This document shows, in pieces, positions 39,608-52,311 of a stretch of 64,000 nucleotides of DNA. Position numbers and translations under genes: made by a program. Below the pieces are notes generated by a model. That model made no database searches. It was given only the letters and a program-made list of their open reading frames with translations, and was not told the origin of the DNA. The DNA comes from Kiritimatiellales bacterium. Its GTDB lineage: Bacteria; Verrucomicrobiota; Kiritimatiellia; Kiritimatiellales; Pontiellaceae. Location of the stretch: contig QKAU01000067.1 in the NCBI GenBank assembly GCA_003246265.1, forward strand, positions 62,001 to 126,000, read 5' to 3'. The first letter of the stretch is position 1. Each line of letters starts with the position of its first letter.

Positions 39608-40504
39608 ATGAAATCGACCATTGCAGGCGGGATCCACTATTTCGGCCTTTCCGGCTTTCCGCTGGCGGTTAGGCGCGTTCGTACCGACGCGCGCCATACG
39701 CCCTCGCACCCGCACGATTTGACCGAAGTGGAGCACAGCCACGACTTCTGCGAGCTGGCCATCGTTACCCGCGGCAGCGCCATCCATTGCCTCGAGGGGC
39801 GGGAATTCCCGGTCACGGCCGGCGACGTCTTCCTGCTGCAGGGTCGGCAGCGGCACTATTTCCGCAACCGCCAGGACCTCGACCTGATCAACATCATGTA
39901 CGATCCCGAAAAGATCGCCCTGCCGGAGAACGAGCTGCGGCGCATGCCGGGCTATTGCGCCCTCTTCATGCTCGAACCCACCTATCGCCGACAGCACCGC
40001 TTTGCCAGCCGGCTGCACCTGCGGCGGCTGGCCCTGGCCCATGTCGAACGGCTGGCCGACGAGATGGAGCAGGAATGCGGGCGGGAGGAGCCGGGCCACG
40101 AGGTGGCCCTGCGCGCCAAGCTGCTCCAGCTCATGGTCTACCTCTCGCGCGCCTACACCAGCGCCGACACCACGGAAGCCCACGCCCTGCTGCGCGTCGG
40201 CCATGTGATCGGCGCCCTGGAGAAGGATTTCGCCAAGGACTGGCGGCTCGACGAGCTGCTGAAGATCGCCCACATGTCGCGCAGCAACCTAATGCGGATC
40301 TTCCGGAAGGCCACGGGCCAGACCCCCATCGAATACCTGGTGCGCCTGCGCATCCAGCGCGCCATGGAGCTGCTGCGGAACACCGACCAGACGATCACGG
40401 AAATCGCCCTGGCCACGGGATTCAACGACAGCAACTATTTCAGCCGCCAGTTCCGCCGCATCCTGGGAAGTTCCCCCCGCGAGTTCCGCCGCGCCCTCCC
40501 CTAG
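39608..40504 (+). CDS. AraC-family xylose-operon regulator
   Basis: 298 aa. An N-terminal cupin sensor domain (about 10-110; VEHSHDFCELAIVTRGSA and GDVFLLQGRQRHYF) is followed by an AraC double HTH (about 200-298; MSRSNLMRIFRKATGQTP and ATGFNDSNYFSRQFRRI). It diverges from the xylB-transporter-xylA operon, so it is probably the xylose-responsive activator. There is no Shine-Dalgarno ahead of the ATG. Confidence 0.88.
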   Translation: MKSTIAGGIHYFGLSGFPLAVRRVRTDARHTPSHPHDLTEVEHSHDFCELAIVTRGSAIHCLEGREFPVTAGDVFLLQGRQRHYFRNRQDLDLINIMYDPEKIALPENELRRMPGYCALFMLEPTYRRQHRFASRLHLRRLALAHVERLADEMEQECGREEPGHEVALRAKLLQLMVYLSRAYTSADTTEAHALLRVGHVIGALEKDFAKDWRLDELLKIAHMSRSNLMRIFRKATGQTPIEYLVRLRIQRAMELLRNTDQTITEIALATGFNDSNYFSRQFRRILGSSPREFRRALP

Positions 40505-40530
40505 TGCGCAAAAGGAATTAAAAAGAAAAT

Positions 40531-40559
40531 TTGACCCCCTGCCGCCGGACCTCTATGTA
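40531..40559 (+). promoter_or_regulatory. sigma-70-type promoter of PAS-domain gene
   Basis: TTGACC and TATGTA are separated by exactly 17 bp; the expected start of transcription is about 22 bases before the ATG of the PAS gene, and GGAGG lies between. The gene is therefore probably transcribed separately from the regulator upstream. Confidence 0.6.
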
Positions 40560-40587
40560 GACGCTCTTGAAAACAGGAGGGTCACTT

Positions 40588-41037
40588 ATGCAGAAGAAAA
40601 AAGAGTATGGCGAGGCGAGGAACACGATTGAGGCCATTTACGAGGCTGCGGTGTCCGGGAAATACGAGGGACGCGAAGCGTTCATGGCCGAACTCGATCG
40701 ATACCCGCATATTGCCGCCCAGGGCTACAACCAGTTCGGCAAGATCTTCTTCTGGAACCGGGCGTCCGCCCTGCTCTACGGCCACCGGGAGGAAGAGGCG
40801 GTGAACCGCGACCTCTTCGAACTGATCCTCCCGCCCGACATGCGCCCCTTTGCGCGCGACCTGGTCCAGACCGCCCGTCGCACGGGGCAAATGCCCGCAC
40901 CCGGCCCCTGCGACCTGCTCCGGCGCGACGGAAGCCTCGTCACCGTCTTCTCGGGCCACCTTGTCTTCCAGTGGAAAACCGCCTCGTCGCCCGAATTCTA
41001 CTGCATCGACATCGCGGTCGACGACGATGGCCGGTAA
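40588..41037 (+). CDS. stand-alone PAS-domain protein
   Basis: 149 aa. After a charged helical N-terminus (MQKKKEYGEARNTIEAIY) one PAS domain is seen: FGKIFFWNRASALLYGHREEEAV is its core, with LLRRDGSLVTVFSGHLVFQ as the C-terminal strands. No output domain is attached, so it may work with a partner kinase or regulator. The ATG has GGAGG 8 bases upstream. It converges with the nitroreductase gene, 6 bp apart. Confidence 0.75.
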   Translation: MQKKKEYGEARNTIEAIYEAAVSGKYEGREAFMAELDRYPHIAAQGYNQFGKIFFWNRASALLYGHREEEAVNRDLFELILPPDMRPFARDLVQTARRTGQMPAPGPCDLLRRDGSLVTVFSGHLVFQWKTASSPEFYCIDIAVDDDGR

Positions 41038-41043
41038 CGGGCC

Positions 41044-41586
41044 TCAGATCCACTTGGCGAGCTGGTCCAGTTCCATGCGGGGCCGTGTTCTACGCGAGCC
41101 CGGTGCGGGCCAACCGACCGTGATGACCGCTACGGGGTCCACCGACCCCGGCCAGCCGACCAGGCGCCGCACCACCTTGGGGCGGATCCATCCGATCCAG
41201 CAGGCTCCCAGTCCAAGCGCCTCCGCCTCCAGCACCAGATGCTCGCCCGCAATACCGAGATCAAGCAGCGGATAGTCCACGCCGGAGATCATCGGGGCGA
41301 TCCGGTGCGTGATGGCCGACTTTTCCATGCCGAGGACGATCATGGCCCCGGCATCCTGCGCCCAGCGCATCGGAATGCCCGCCAGGAACGCCTCGTCGAC
41401 CAGCCTTGCGCGGACGTGCTCCTCCTGCACGACTGCAAAACGCCACGGTTGCCTGTTGCAGGCCGAGGGCGCCCACCGCGCCGCCTCAAGCACCCGCTCC
41501 AGCAGATGCCGGGGCACGGGCTTCGGATCATACGTCCTGCAGCTTGTGCGCCGCCGCACCAGATCGAGGAATGCATCGTCCGCCAT
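41044..41586 (-). CDS. nitroreductase-family flavoprotein
   Basis: 180 aa FMN-dependent nitroreductase fold. RRRTSCRTYDPKPVP is the FMN phosphate-binding N-terminus, APSACNRQPWRFAVV the second conserved segment, and LGLGACWIGWIRP the third. It probably uses NAD(P)H to reduce nitro or quinone-like compounds; some relatives have other redox roles. The start is the ATG of MADDAFLDLV; the open frame continues far upstream opposite the pyrophosphatase gene, but that is antisense noise. It is divergent from the first pyrophosphatase gene across 144 bp. Confidence 0.87.
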   Translation of the reverse strand: MADDAFLDLVRRRTSCRTYDPKPVPRHLLERVLEAARWAPSACNRQPWRFAVVQEEHVRARLVDEAFLAGIPMRWAQDAGAMIVLGMEKSAITHRIAPMISGVDYPLLDLGIAGEHLVLEAEALGLGACWIGWIRPKVVRRLVGWPGSVDPVAVITVGWPAPGSRRTRPRMELDQLAKWI

Positions 41587-41730
41587 GGAGGGACCGTAGC
41601 AGGCCGCTGCGCACGGTGCGAGGGCAAAGGAGTCGCCCACTGCAAGATTTCCCTGAATTGTGTCGCATACCCGAGAATAATTATCCATATGTAGGTATAT
41701 TGATCGGAAGCAGGCGCAAGGAGAACTCGC

Positions 41731-44043
<2,313 letters not shown>

Positions 44044-44146
44044 ATTCCATGCGGTGCGGACCCGATCCCGCTTGTCGGCGGCGGCGGCATCTGCCACCAT
44101 GCGCCCACCATCCGAACCGGGGGTGTTCGGGGCTAGGAGGGACGAC

Positions 44147-44911
44147 ATGGAACCGACGAGACTCTATCTTTCGATGATTCCCGAGGCCCTGGTGGCCTCC
44201 ATGCTGCCGCCGGAAGCGTTCGGCCGCTACCTCGCGGTGGGTTCGCACAAGCGCTCGAGCAGCCCGGCGATCTATTTCGAGCTCGATCCCGGTTTCGCCA
44301 GCGACTTCTTCAAGATGGACATCGTCCGGGAGCGCTGCGTACCCCATGCCGACGGGTCGCCGAAGCACACCCTCTACCTCGGCATCTACCGGGTGCTGGA
44401 GCACGTGCCGCTGGAGGCGCTGGGCACGCTCTACCTCACCACGCGCGATGGACAGGTGCTCGCCCTCGGACAGAAGCCGCGGCCCGGCACGTTCGAAGCC
44501 GGCTACCACCTCTATGATGAAATCTGCCCCGTGCATCCCCTGATCGCCAGCAAGCTCGACCCCGCCGCCTTCGCCGAGTTCGTCACGAACCCCGCCTCGC
44601 CGCTCTGCGTGCCGAAGATCGTCTTTGCGGAACTGGATCCCGCCAAGCTCATCGGCACCGACCTGACCGCCGAGGCCCTGCCGGCGCTCCACAACCTGCC
44701 GCAGCGCATCAAGGAGTGCTTCCGGGAGCTCGATGCCGCCGGCAAGCCGACCAAGACCGTCGACCGGATCCGCTCGCTCACCTGCCGCTGGAACCACATC
44801 AGGAACGGCTATTTTGTCGGGGCCGGGAAGACCCTGCTCTACTACCCCTTCCCCGACGAGGCGACCCTGGACCGCCACCACCACAAATGGTGGCGCTCCG
44901 CATCGCTGTAG
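44147..44911 (+). CDS. unknown soluble protein between two pyrophosphatases
   Basis: 254 aa, no signal peptide or membrane helix. I do not recognise the family. It contains YLAVGSHKRSSSPAIYFEL and CRWNHIRNGYFVGAGKTLLY, and ends in the His-rich DRHHHKWW. The ATG (MEPTRLYLSM) has TAGGAGG 7 bases upstream, so it is well translated. It is flanked on both sides by hppA paralogues in the same direction (103 and 109 bp gaps), which suggests a function tied to PPi metabolism or to the pump. Confidence 0.72.
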   Translation: MEPTRLYLSMIPEALVASMLPPEAFGRYLAVGSHKRSSSPAIYFELDPGFASDFFKMDIVRERCVPHADGSPKHTLYLGIYRVLEHVPLEALGTLYLTTRDGQVLALGQKPRPGTFEAGYHLYDEICPVHPLIASKLDPAAFAEFVTNPASPLCVPKIVFAELDPAKLIGTDLTAEALPALHNLPQRIKECFRELDAAGKPTKTVDRIRSLTCRWNHIRNGYFVGAGKTLLYYPFPDEATLDRHHHKWWRSASL

Positions 44912-45020
44912 GGAGGGCGTACGGCGCAGGTACCGCAGCGGATCCAGACGGCCGCCGAACCCGGCGGCCAAACCATTGCAGAAACAAGGAACAGCTTCAG
45001 GCACACACAGGGGGAACTCG

Positions 45021-47372
<2,352 letters not shown>

Positions 47373-47391
47373 TCGAGGGAGCAGGAGCAGG

Positions 47392-47426
47392 AAAAGCCGC
47401 CCAGCATTCCGGGGCGGCTTTTTATT
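47392..47426 (+). terminator. rho-independent terminator after second pyrophosphatase
   Basis: AAAGCCGCCC and GGGCGGCTTT form a 10-bp stem with an 8-9-base loop, followed by TTATT. It starts 20 bp after the stop codon. Confidence 0.85.
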
Positions 47427-47450
47427 CCCCATGAATCCCAACCATCCCGC

Positions 47451-48662
47451 CTACTCCTTAAGTACCTGGATGCCGATCGGATCCCTTTTCATCAAAGTAA
47501 ATTCATACGTTCCAACCGGCAGGTGTTTTTCGAGGATCATGATACAGTCCTTGTTCGTATGGTCCTGATAGGTATTATAAATGCTGGCGTTTCCTGCGAA
47601 TTTCCACCCCTGGCGCATCAGCCACTCCGCCATCCACCTTTGAGTAAGGATGTAAACCCTGCCCGAACTTCTTACTTCGAACGCCAAGGGCTCCGTCATT
47701 TCAAAATAGCGTTGGCTCACTTTGAATCCCTGGTACTTTTGGGGAACCGACGCAAACGTTTTCAGCTCCCACTCGTCGAGTAGTATCTTCTCGCCGTCCC
47801 GGAACCTGACAAACGGCCTTTTGCACATGATCTGGGCATAACCATCCCCTTTGCCCCCATCCCCTGTACCGGCTTGTTCCGGCTCCGGGGGGGAGATGGA
47901 TGATGCCTTGATGTTGTCGATCCAAACCCACCCCTCCGGCGTAGCGCTTCCTTGGCAGAACCCGAAGCGGATCGAATTCCTGCTCCAAAGGCAGGATGCC
48001 ATCTTCGAATGATCCGGCTCGGTCTTGTAGACCTGCTTCAGGAGCACCTCGTCATCTTCGCACCGGCGGATCACCAATTCGGATTGGAAAGAGTTCCGCT
48101 GCTCCAGTTTTTTCGAGGTGAACGCCATGTGGAACCATGGCGATTCCGCCCGGCCGCCGGCTGGACGCGCCATGAACAGTTCCTCCCGGAGGTTGTTGTC
48201 CAGCTCCCAGTTCGGCGCCCCGCCGATCCAGCTCCATGTGCCGTCCGGCTGGATGCCCAGGGCTTCCACCCACCGCTCCATGTCGGCCAGCTCGTTGTTC
48301 CCGATCAGCAGGCCTAAGATCAGGTTGGTGCTGGAATTGCTGGCTGCGGCAAGCCCGATCCGGAAGTCGAGTTCCAGGGACCAGGTGTCGGCAGGCATCC
48401 AAACCAGTTCCGGCGGCGCCATTACGGTGCTGTGTTCCGTTTCGAATTCGATCCTCAGCGCCTTGTCCCCGGCTTTCCCGGTTTGACCGGCACCGTTCTC
48501 GATCGTGAAACCGGCGGGACTGCCTCGCAATAGTCGCCAATCCTGCTGGTTGCATACCTGGCCGTCGTTGTAGTCGTCGAAATTGCAGGTTGCCTCCATT
48601 CCCGCAACGCCTTGGGCAAGCCCGCAACCGACGCACAACATAATTGCTTCCCACGCCTTCAT
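47451..48662 (-). CDS. secreted protein of unknown function
   Basis: 403 aa. N-terminal signal peptide (about residues 1-20, ending GVAG). The region 25-230 begins ATCNFDDYNDGQVCNQQDWR and looks like a concanavalin-like/laminin-G-type beta sandwich common in exported PVC proteins. A Gly/Pro-rich linker (PPEPEQAGTGDGGKGDG) follows, and a C-terminal domain of about 130 residues with YAQIMCKRPFVRFRDGEKI and EKHLPVGTYEFTLMKR. I do not recognise the C-terminal domain. The ATG giving MKAWEAIML is preferred over one five codons upstream because GGGGGTGG is suitably spaced. Confidence 0.72.
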   Translation of the reverse strand: MKAWEAIMLCVGCGLAQGVAGMEATCNFDDYNDGQVCNQQDWRLLRGSPAGFTIENGAGQTGKAGDKALRIEFETEHSTVMAPPELVWMPADTWSLELDFRIGLAAASNSSTNLILGLLIGNNELADMERWVEALGIQPDGTWSWIGGAPNWELDNNLREELFMARPAGGRAESPWFHMAFTSKKLEQRNSFQSELVIRRCEDDEVLLKQVYKTEPDHSKMASCLWSRNSIRFGFCQGSATPEGWVWIDNIKASSISPPEPEQAGTGDGGKGDGYAQIMCKRPFVRFRDGEKILLDEWELKTFASVPQKYQGFKVSQRYFEMTEPLAFEVRSSGRVYILTQRWMAEWLMRQGWKFAGNASIYNTYQDHTNKDCIMILEKHLPVGTYEFTLMKRDPIGIQVLKE

Positions 48663-49093
48663 TTCAACCACCCCCATCCTCTATCGCGGTTTGATCTTCC
48701 CACCCGCAGCATCTGTGGCGAAAGGTTCCACTTCTTTCGTCGCGCCGCCTCCTTTTTGTTCGGTGCCTCGAGAGGCACTTCTATGCCTTGAATGTGCAAC
48801 GGTCAATGCAAATTTAAAGTCCGGCCAAGGGGTTGCCTGCATCCCTGCACGGCATGCCCACAGCCTTCTTGGCCACCCCTTGGCCGGACTTTAAATCCGC
48901 GTTGCCGAGCACCTGTTTTACGCGGCAGTCCAGGGCCGAATCCCTTTCGGGGGTCCGGGCGCGCGGATTTTCTTTAAAAGCCCGGTGGAAAATAGTTGGC
49001 CGAAGGGGTTGCCTTCGGGGGGAAATCGCATTAAAGACGGCGGCGTTTCAGGGGGATACCGGCCAAACCGGTAAAAATTTCAGGGAGGCCACC
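48663..49093. other. non-coding region with inverted repeats upstream of the GT2 gene
   Basis: About 430 bases without a convincing gene, between divergent transcription units. It holds a 16-bp palindrome (GTGCCTCGAGAGGCAC, 48763-48778), a long 26-bp-arm inverted repeat (listed separately), a second small hairpin CCGAAGG/CCTTCGG near 49000 built on the same AAGGGGTTGCC word as the large repeat, and ACCGG/CCGGT near 49060 just before the ribosome-binding site. No known riboswitch was recognised. Confidence 0.5.
48812..48896. repeat. 26-bp inverted repeat with 33-base spacer
   Basis: The left arm (48812-48837) begins ATTTAAAGTCCGGCCAAGG and ends GGTTGCC. The right arm (48871-48896) is its reverse complement with a single mismatch (GGTGGCC instead of GGTTGCC). 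Neither side has a T tract. The TTTAAA outer end and length fit a folded RNA leader element or a small non-autonomous repeat element. Confidence 0.8.
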
Positions 49094-50386
49094 ATGCATT
49101 TCCATGAAGTCACCAGCACCATTTTCGAATTCGCACTGGCGGGGGCCTTCGTCCTCTCGCTGGGCTATTTCATCCTGACGGCGTTCGCGCTGGCCATGGC
49201 CCGGTTGAGGGACAAGCCGGAGATCATCGTCGACGAAAAACGCTACCCGACCGTCACCGTACAGATCCCGACCTACAACGAACTGGCGGCCCTCAACTGC
49301 GCCGCGCGCTGCCTCGAGTTCGACTATCCCGCCGACAAGCTCCAGATCATGATCGGCGACGACAGCAGCAAGCCGGAGATCTCGGCCAAGATCGACCAGT
49401 TTGCGGCAGAAAACCCCCGCATCGAAATCAGCCGGCGGGGCGACAATGCCGGTTTCAAGCCGGGCAATCTCAACCATATGCTGCCCAAGGCGAAGGGCGA
49501 CTACCTGCTGATCCTCGACTCCGACTTCCTGCCGAAGCGCGATTTCCTCAAGCGACTGGTGGTCCCGGTGATCAAGGACCCGACGCTGGCCGGGGCGCAG
49601 GCGGCCTGGCGGATCATCAACGTGCACGACAACCACAGCACGCTGATGGGCACCGGCATCGTGAACATCATCCACTCCGTGATCCTCCCCTTCCTGAAGC
49701 TGACCACCAACAACTGCGTATTCTGCGGCTCGGGCGAGCTGGTGAAGAAGAGCTACCTGGTCGAGCACGGCGGCTGGACGGCGGGCGCGCTTACGGAGGA
49801 CGTCGACTACTCCCTGCGGATCATCACTTCCGGGAAGCGCATCGCCTATGTGGACGACCTGCGCGTCCGCTGCGAGGTGCCCTACACCCCGCGGGACCTC
49901 TTCCGCCAGCAGATGCGCTGGGCCTACGGCGTAATGCGCGCCTTCATGGCCCACGGCCGGAAGCTCTTCCTTTCGCGCACCATCCGCAAGCGGACCAAGT
50001 TCGCCGCCTTCCTCTTCGCCAGCGGCTACGTGATGATCACCCTGCTGCTGCTCACCATGGTGCTCGGCACGATCAACCTGGTGTCGGGCATGCTGGGTCT
50101 CGACCCCTCGGCCGGCCAATCCTCCACCTACACCGTGGGCCATTTCGTCTACGACACGGTGGTCAACCTGCTGCTGACCTGCGGAATGCTCGTCTCCTCG
50201 ATCGCGGCCGGGTTCATCAACGGCTTCGGCTTCCGCAGCCTGGGCCGGCTGGTCGTCTCCTCGCTGACCGTCGGCGTCATCTGCATGTTCTTCGTCGGCC
50301 GCGGCCTCGTCACGGCCTGGCTGGGCCTGCCAATGAAGTGGTTCATGCTCAAGAAGGCCGGTAACGAGCAGGCCGTCCAGGCCTGA
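49094..50386 (+). CDS. BcsA-like processive GT2 glycosyltransferase
   Basis: 430 aa. One N-terminal helix, a GT-A domain (about 50-300) and three to four C-terminal helices. Catalytic signatures: VQIPTYNELAAL, GDDSSKPE, LDSDFLPK (DxD), GALTEDVDY (TED base) and FRQQMRWAYG (QxxRW). This is the pattern of cellulose/hyaluronan-synthase-like processive glycosyltransferases that build and extrude a polysaccharide at the inner membrane. No BcsB, PilZ or export partner is adjacent, so the product is unknown. The ATG has AGGGAGG 6 bases upstream and a long structured leader. Confidence 0.87.
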   Translation: MHFHEVTSTIFEFALAGAFVLSLGYFILTAFALAMARLRDKPEIIVDEKRYPTVTVQIPTYNELAALNCAARCLEFDYPADKLQIMIGDDSSKPEISAKIDQFAAENPRIEISRRGDNAGFKPGNLNHMLPKAKGDYLLILDSDFLPKRDFLKRLVVPVIKDPTLAGAQAAWRIINVHDNHSTLMGTGIVNIIHSVILPFLKLTTNNCVFCGSGELVKKSYLVEHGGWTAGALTEDVDYSLRIITSGKRIAYVDDLRVRCEVPYTPRDLFRQQMRWAYGVMRAFMAHGRKLFLSRTIRKRTKFAAFLFASGYVMITLLLLTMVLGTINLVSGMLGLDPSAGQSSTYTVGHFVYDTVVNLLLTCGMLVSSIAAGFINGFGFRSLGRLVVSSLTVGVICMFFVGRGLVTAWLGLPMKWFMLKKAGNEQAVQA

Positions 50387-50469
50387 CCGCAACGCGCCCC
50401 CGCCTCCGGCCACCGGCCTGAACCCTTTGCGGCGCCCCCTGTCGAAGGGGTAGAAAACGGAGGTGTGTT

Positions 50470-50688
50470 ATGTTCCTGAAACATCTACCCAGCGGCGACC
50501 TCATCGAGGTGCTCGACCTGCCGGACGTGATCAACCCGGGCTCGCTGACCATCCGGGCCCGTTCCTACCTGGGCGACGTGGCCCACCGGCCGGAAAACTT
50601 CCTGAAAAGCGAGCTCGCCTTCCCTTCCGGCGAGGCCCTGCCCCAGTGCTGGGTCGACAGCCACTACAACGAACATCTGGCCGCCTAG
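50470..50688 (+). CDS. small protein of unknown function
   Basis: 72 aa, soluble, slightly acidic: MFLKHLPSGDLIEVLDLPDV at the start and CWVDSHYNEHLAA at the end. Not recognised. A strong ribosome-binding site (GGAGG, 7-8 bases before the ATG) and coding-like composition support it as real. It lies 83 bp after the GT2 gene in the same direction, so it may be an accessory protein of that enzyme. Confidence 0.65.
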   Translation: MFLKHLPSGDLIEVLDLPDVINPGSLTIRARSYLGDVAHRPENFLKSELAFPSGEALPQCWVDSHYNEHLAA

Positions 50689-50771
50689 GCGCCGCACCGG
50701 CATCCCCGCGCGGCCGCCGGGGGGAATGAGGGCTTTTCTTTTGCCCGCCCAGCGTGTATTGCCTCCTCTCC

Positions 50772-51533
50772 ATGAAGACGCCCTTCTCCTTCCTGGCGCG
50801 GTTTACCCAGCGAAAGACTCCCGGCCGCGACCACGGCGTGCTCGTTACCGGCGGGGCGGGAGGCATCGGCCGCGCCATCGCCGAGACCCTGGTGGCCGAA
50901 GGGCGGAAGGTGGCCGTGCTCGACATCGGCGAACCGGTCGATCCCCTGCCCGGGCCGGTACTATTCATCCGCGGCGACGTGTCCAGCGAAGCAGACGTCG
51001 ACGATGCCGTGCAGGCTGCGGTGGACGCGTTCGGCGGACTGGACGGACTGGTGAACAATGCGGGGATCGGGATCACGAAGCCGATGGAACAGTTGGCGCT
51101 CTCCGAATGGAACCGCGTGCTTGCCACGAACCTGACCGGCTCCTTCCTCTGTACACAGAAGGCGGCTAAACATCTGCGAACGTCGCGGGGCGCGGTGGTG
51201 AACATTGCCTCGACCCGCGCCCGGCAGTCGGAGAAGGATACCGAGGCCTACAGCGCCTCGAAGGGCGGGATCGTGGCCCTGACCCACGCCATGGCGGCGA
51301 GCCTCGGCCCCGAGATCCGCGTCAACTGCATCAGCCCGGGCTGGATCGAAACCCGCCCCGACGCCGCCCACTCCGCAGCCGACGAGGCGCAGCACCCGTG
51401 CGGGCGGGTAGGCATCCCGGCCGATGTCGCCGGGCTTGCGGCCTATCTGCTCTCCGACCGCGCCGGTTTCGTTACCGGCCAGGATTTCGTGGTCGACGGT
51501 GGCATGACCAAAAAGATGATCTACGAGAAATGA
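50772..51533 (+). CDS. short-chain dehydrogenase/reductase
   Basis: 253 aa classical SDR. LVTGGAGGIGRAI is the NAD(P) loop, LVNNAGIG the NNAG motif, Ser in VVNIASTRA and YSASK supply the catalytic Ser-Tyr-Lys, and SPGWIETRPD follows. FabG-like; the substrate is unknown. There is a 25-residue N-terminal extension before the fold. The ATG is chosen over a GTG six codons earlier; no strong ribosome-binding site. It is followed 7 bp later by a PhnP-like hydrolase. Confidence 0.88.
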   Translation: MKTPFSFLARFTQRKTPGRDHGVLVTGGAGGIGRAIAETLVAEGRKVAVLDIGEPVDPLPGPVLFIRGDVSSEADVDDAVQAAVDAFGGLDGLVNNAGIGITKPMEQLALSEWNRVLATNLTGSFLCTQKAAKHLRTSRGAVVNIASTRARQSEKDTEAYSASKGGIVALTHAMAASLGPEIRVNCISPGWIETRPDAAHSAADEAQHPCGRVGIPADVAGLAAYLLSDRAGFVTGQDFVVDGGMTKKMIYEK

Positions 51534-51540
51534 CCCCCGC

Positions 51541-52311
51541 ATGAGATTCACCTTCCTCGGCACAGGCACCTCGCACGGCATCCCGATGATCGGGTGCCGA
51601 TGCACGGTCTGCACTTCCGCCGATCCGAAGAACAAGCGGCGGCGGTGCAGCCTCTACGTCGTGGCGGAAGGACAGCATCTCGTCTTCGACACCCCGCCCG
51701 ACTTCCGCGACCAGGTCCTGAGCTTCGGGGTGGAGCGCGTCGACGCCGTCTTCCTCACCCACCCGCATGCCGACCATATCTTCGGTTTCGACGACGTCCG
51801 CCGGTTCAGCACCCTGCAGGACGCCCACATCCCGGTCCACGGGTCGCCCGAGACGATCCGGCTCATGCGCAAGAAGTTCGATTATGTCGACAAGCCCAGC
51901 TACGGCTTCGAAAGCGTTCCGCGCGTCCGCTTCACCGAACAGACCGGCCCGGTCGAAGTCGGGAACACCCGCATCATTCCCCTGCCCGTATGGCACGGGC
52001 AGGAGACGATCTACGGATTCCGGATCGATGGCGACGGCAAGCGCATCGCCTACATGCCCGACTGCAACGCCATCCCCGGCGAAACCCTGGCCCTGATGGA
52101 GGGGCTGGATGCCATGATCCTCGACGGCCTGCGGCCGGAGGCCCATCCGACCCATTTCAACATCGGGCAGTGCGTGGAGCAGCTTGCACGCATAGGCGCC
52201 AGGCGGTCCTTCATCACCCACCTCACCCACAGCTCGGATCACCACGCCCTCCAGGCGCGCCTCGGCGCAGCCGTTACGGTCCCGTGGGACGGCCTGAAGG
52301 TGGAACCATGA
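51541..52311 (+). CDS. PhnP-like metallo-beta-lactamase-fold hydrolase
   Basis: 256 aa. LGTGTSHGIPMIGCRCTVC at the N-terminus includes the Cys-rich zinc-site loop typical of the PhnP group; LTHPHADHIFGFDD is the catalytic HxHxDH motif, with later ligands in LPVWHGQE, MPDCNAIPG and HLTHSSDHHAL. Members hydrolyse cyclic nucleotide or phosphoribosyl phosphodiesters; the substrate here is unknown. Its last bases overlap the folP ATG (ATGA), linking it to the folate/c-di-AMP operon. Confidence 0.88.
   Translation: MRFTFLGTGTSHGIPMIGCRCTVCTSADPKNKRRRCSLYVVAEGQHLVFDTPPDFRDQVLSFGVERVDAVFLTHPHADHIFGFDDVRRFSTLQDAHIPVHGSPETIRLMRKKFDYVDKPSYGFESVPRVRFTEQTGPVEVGNTRIIPLPVWHGQETIYGFRIDGDGKRIAYMPDCNAIPGETLALMEGLDAMILDGLRPEAHPTHFNIGQCVEQLARIGARRSFITHLTHSSDHHALQARLGAAVTVPWDGLKVEP

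Noticed and set aside
48812-48896. c-di-GMP or other riboswitch ahead of the BcsA-like gene
   Set aside because: The conserved sequence blocks of the riboswitch classes I know are not visible; only the hairpin is supported.
50701-50750. Terminator after the small unknown gene
   Set aside because: A GC-rich self-complementary stretch exists, but the T-rich run is about 10 bases away from the stem, so support is too weak to list.
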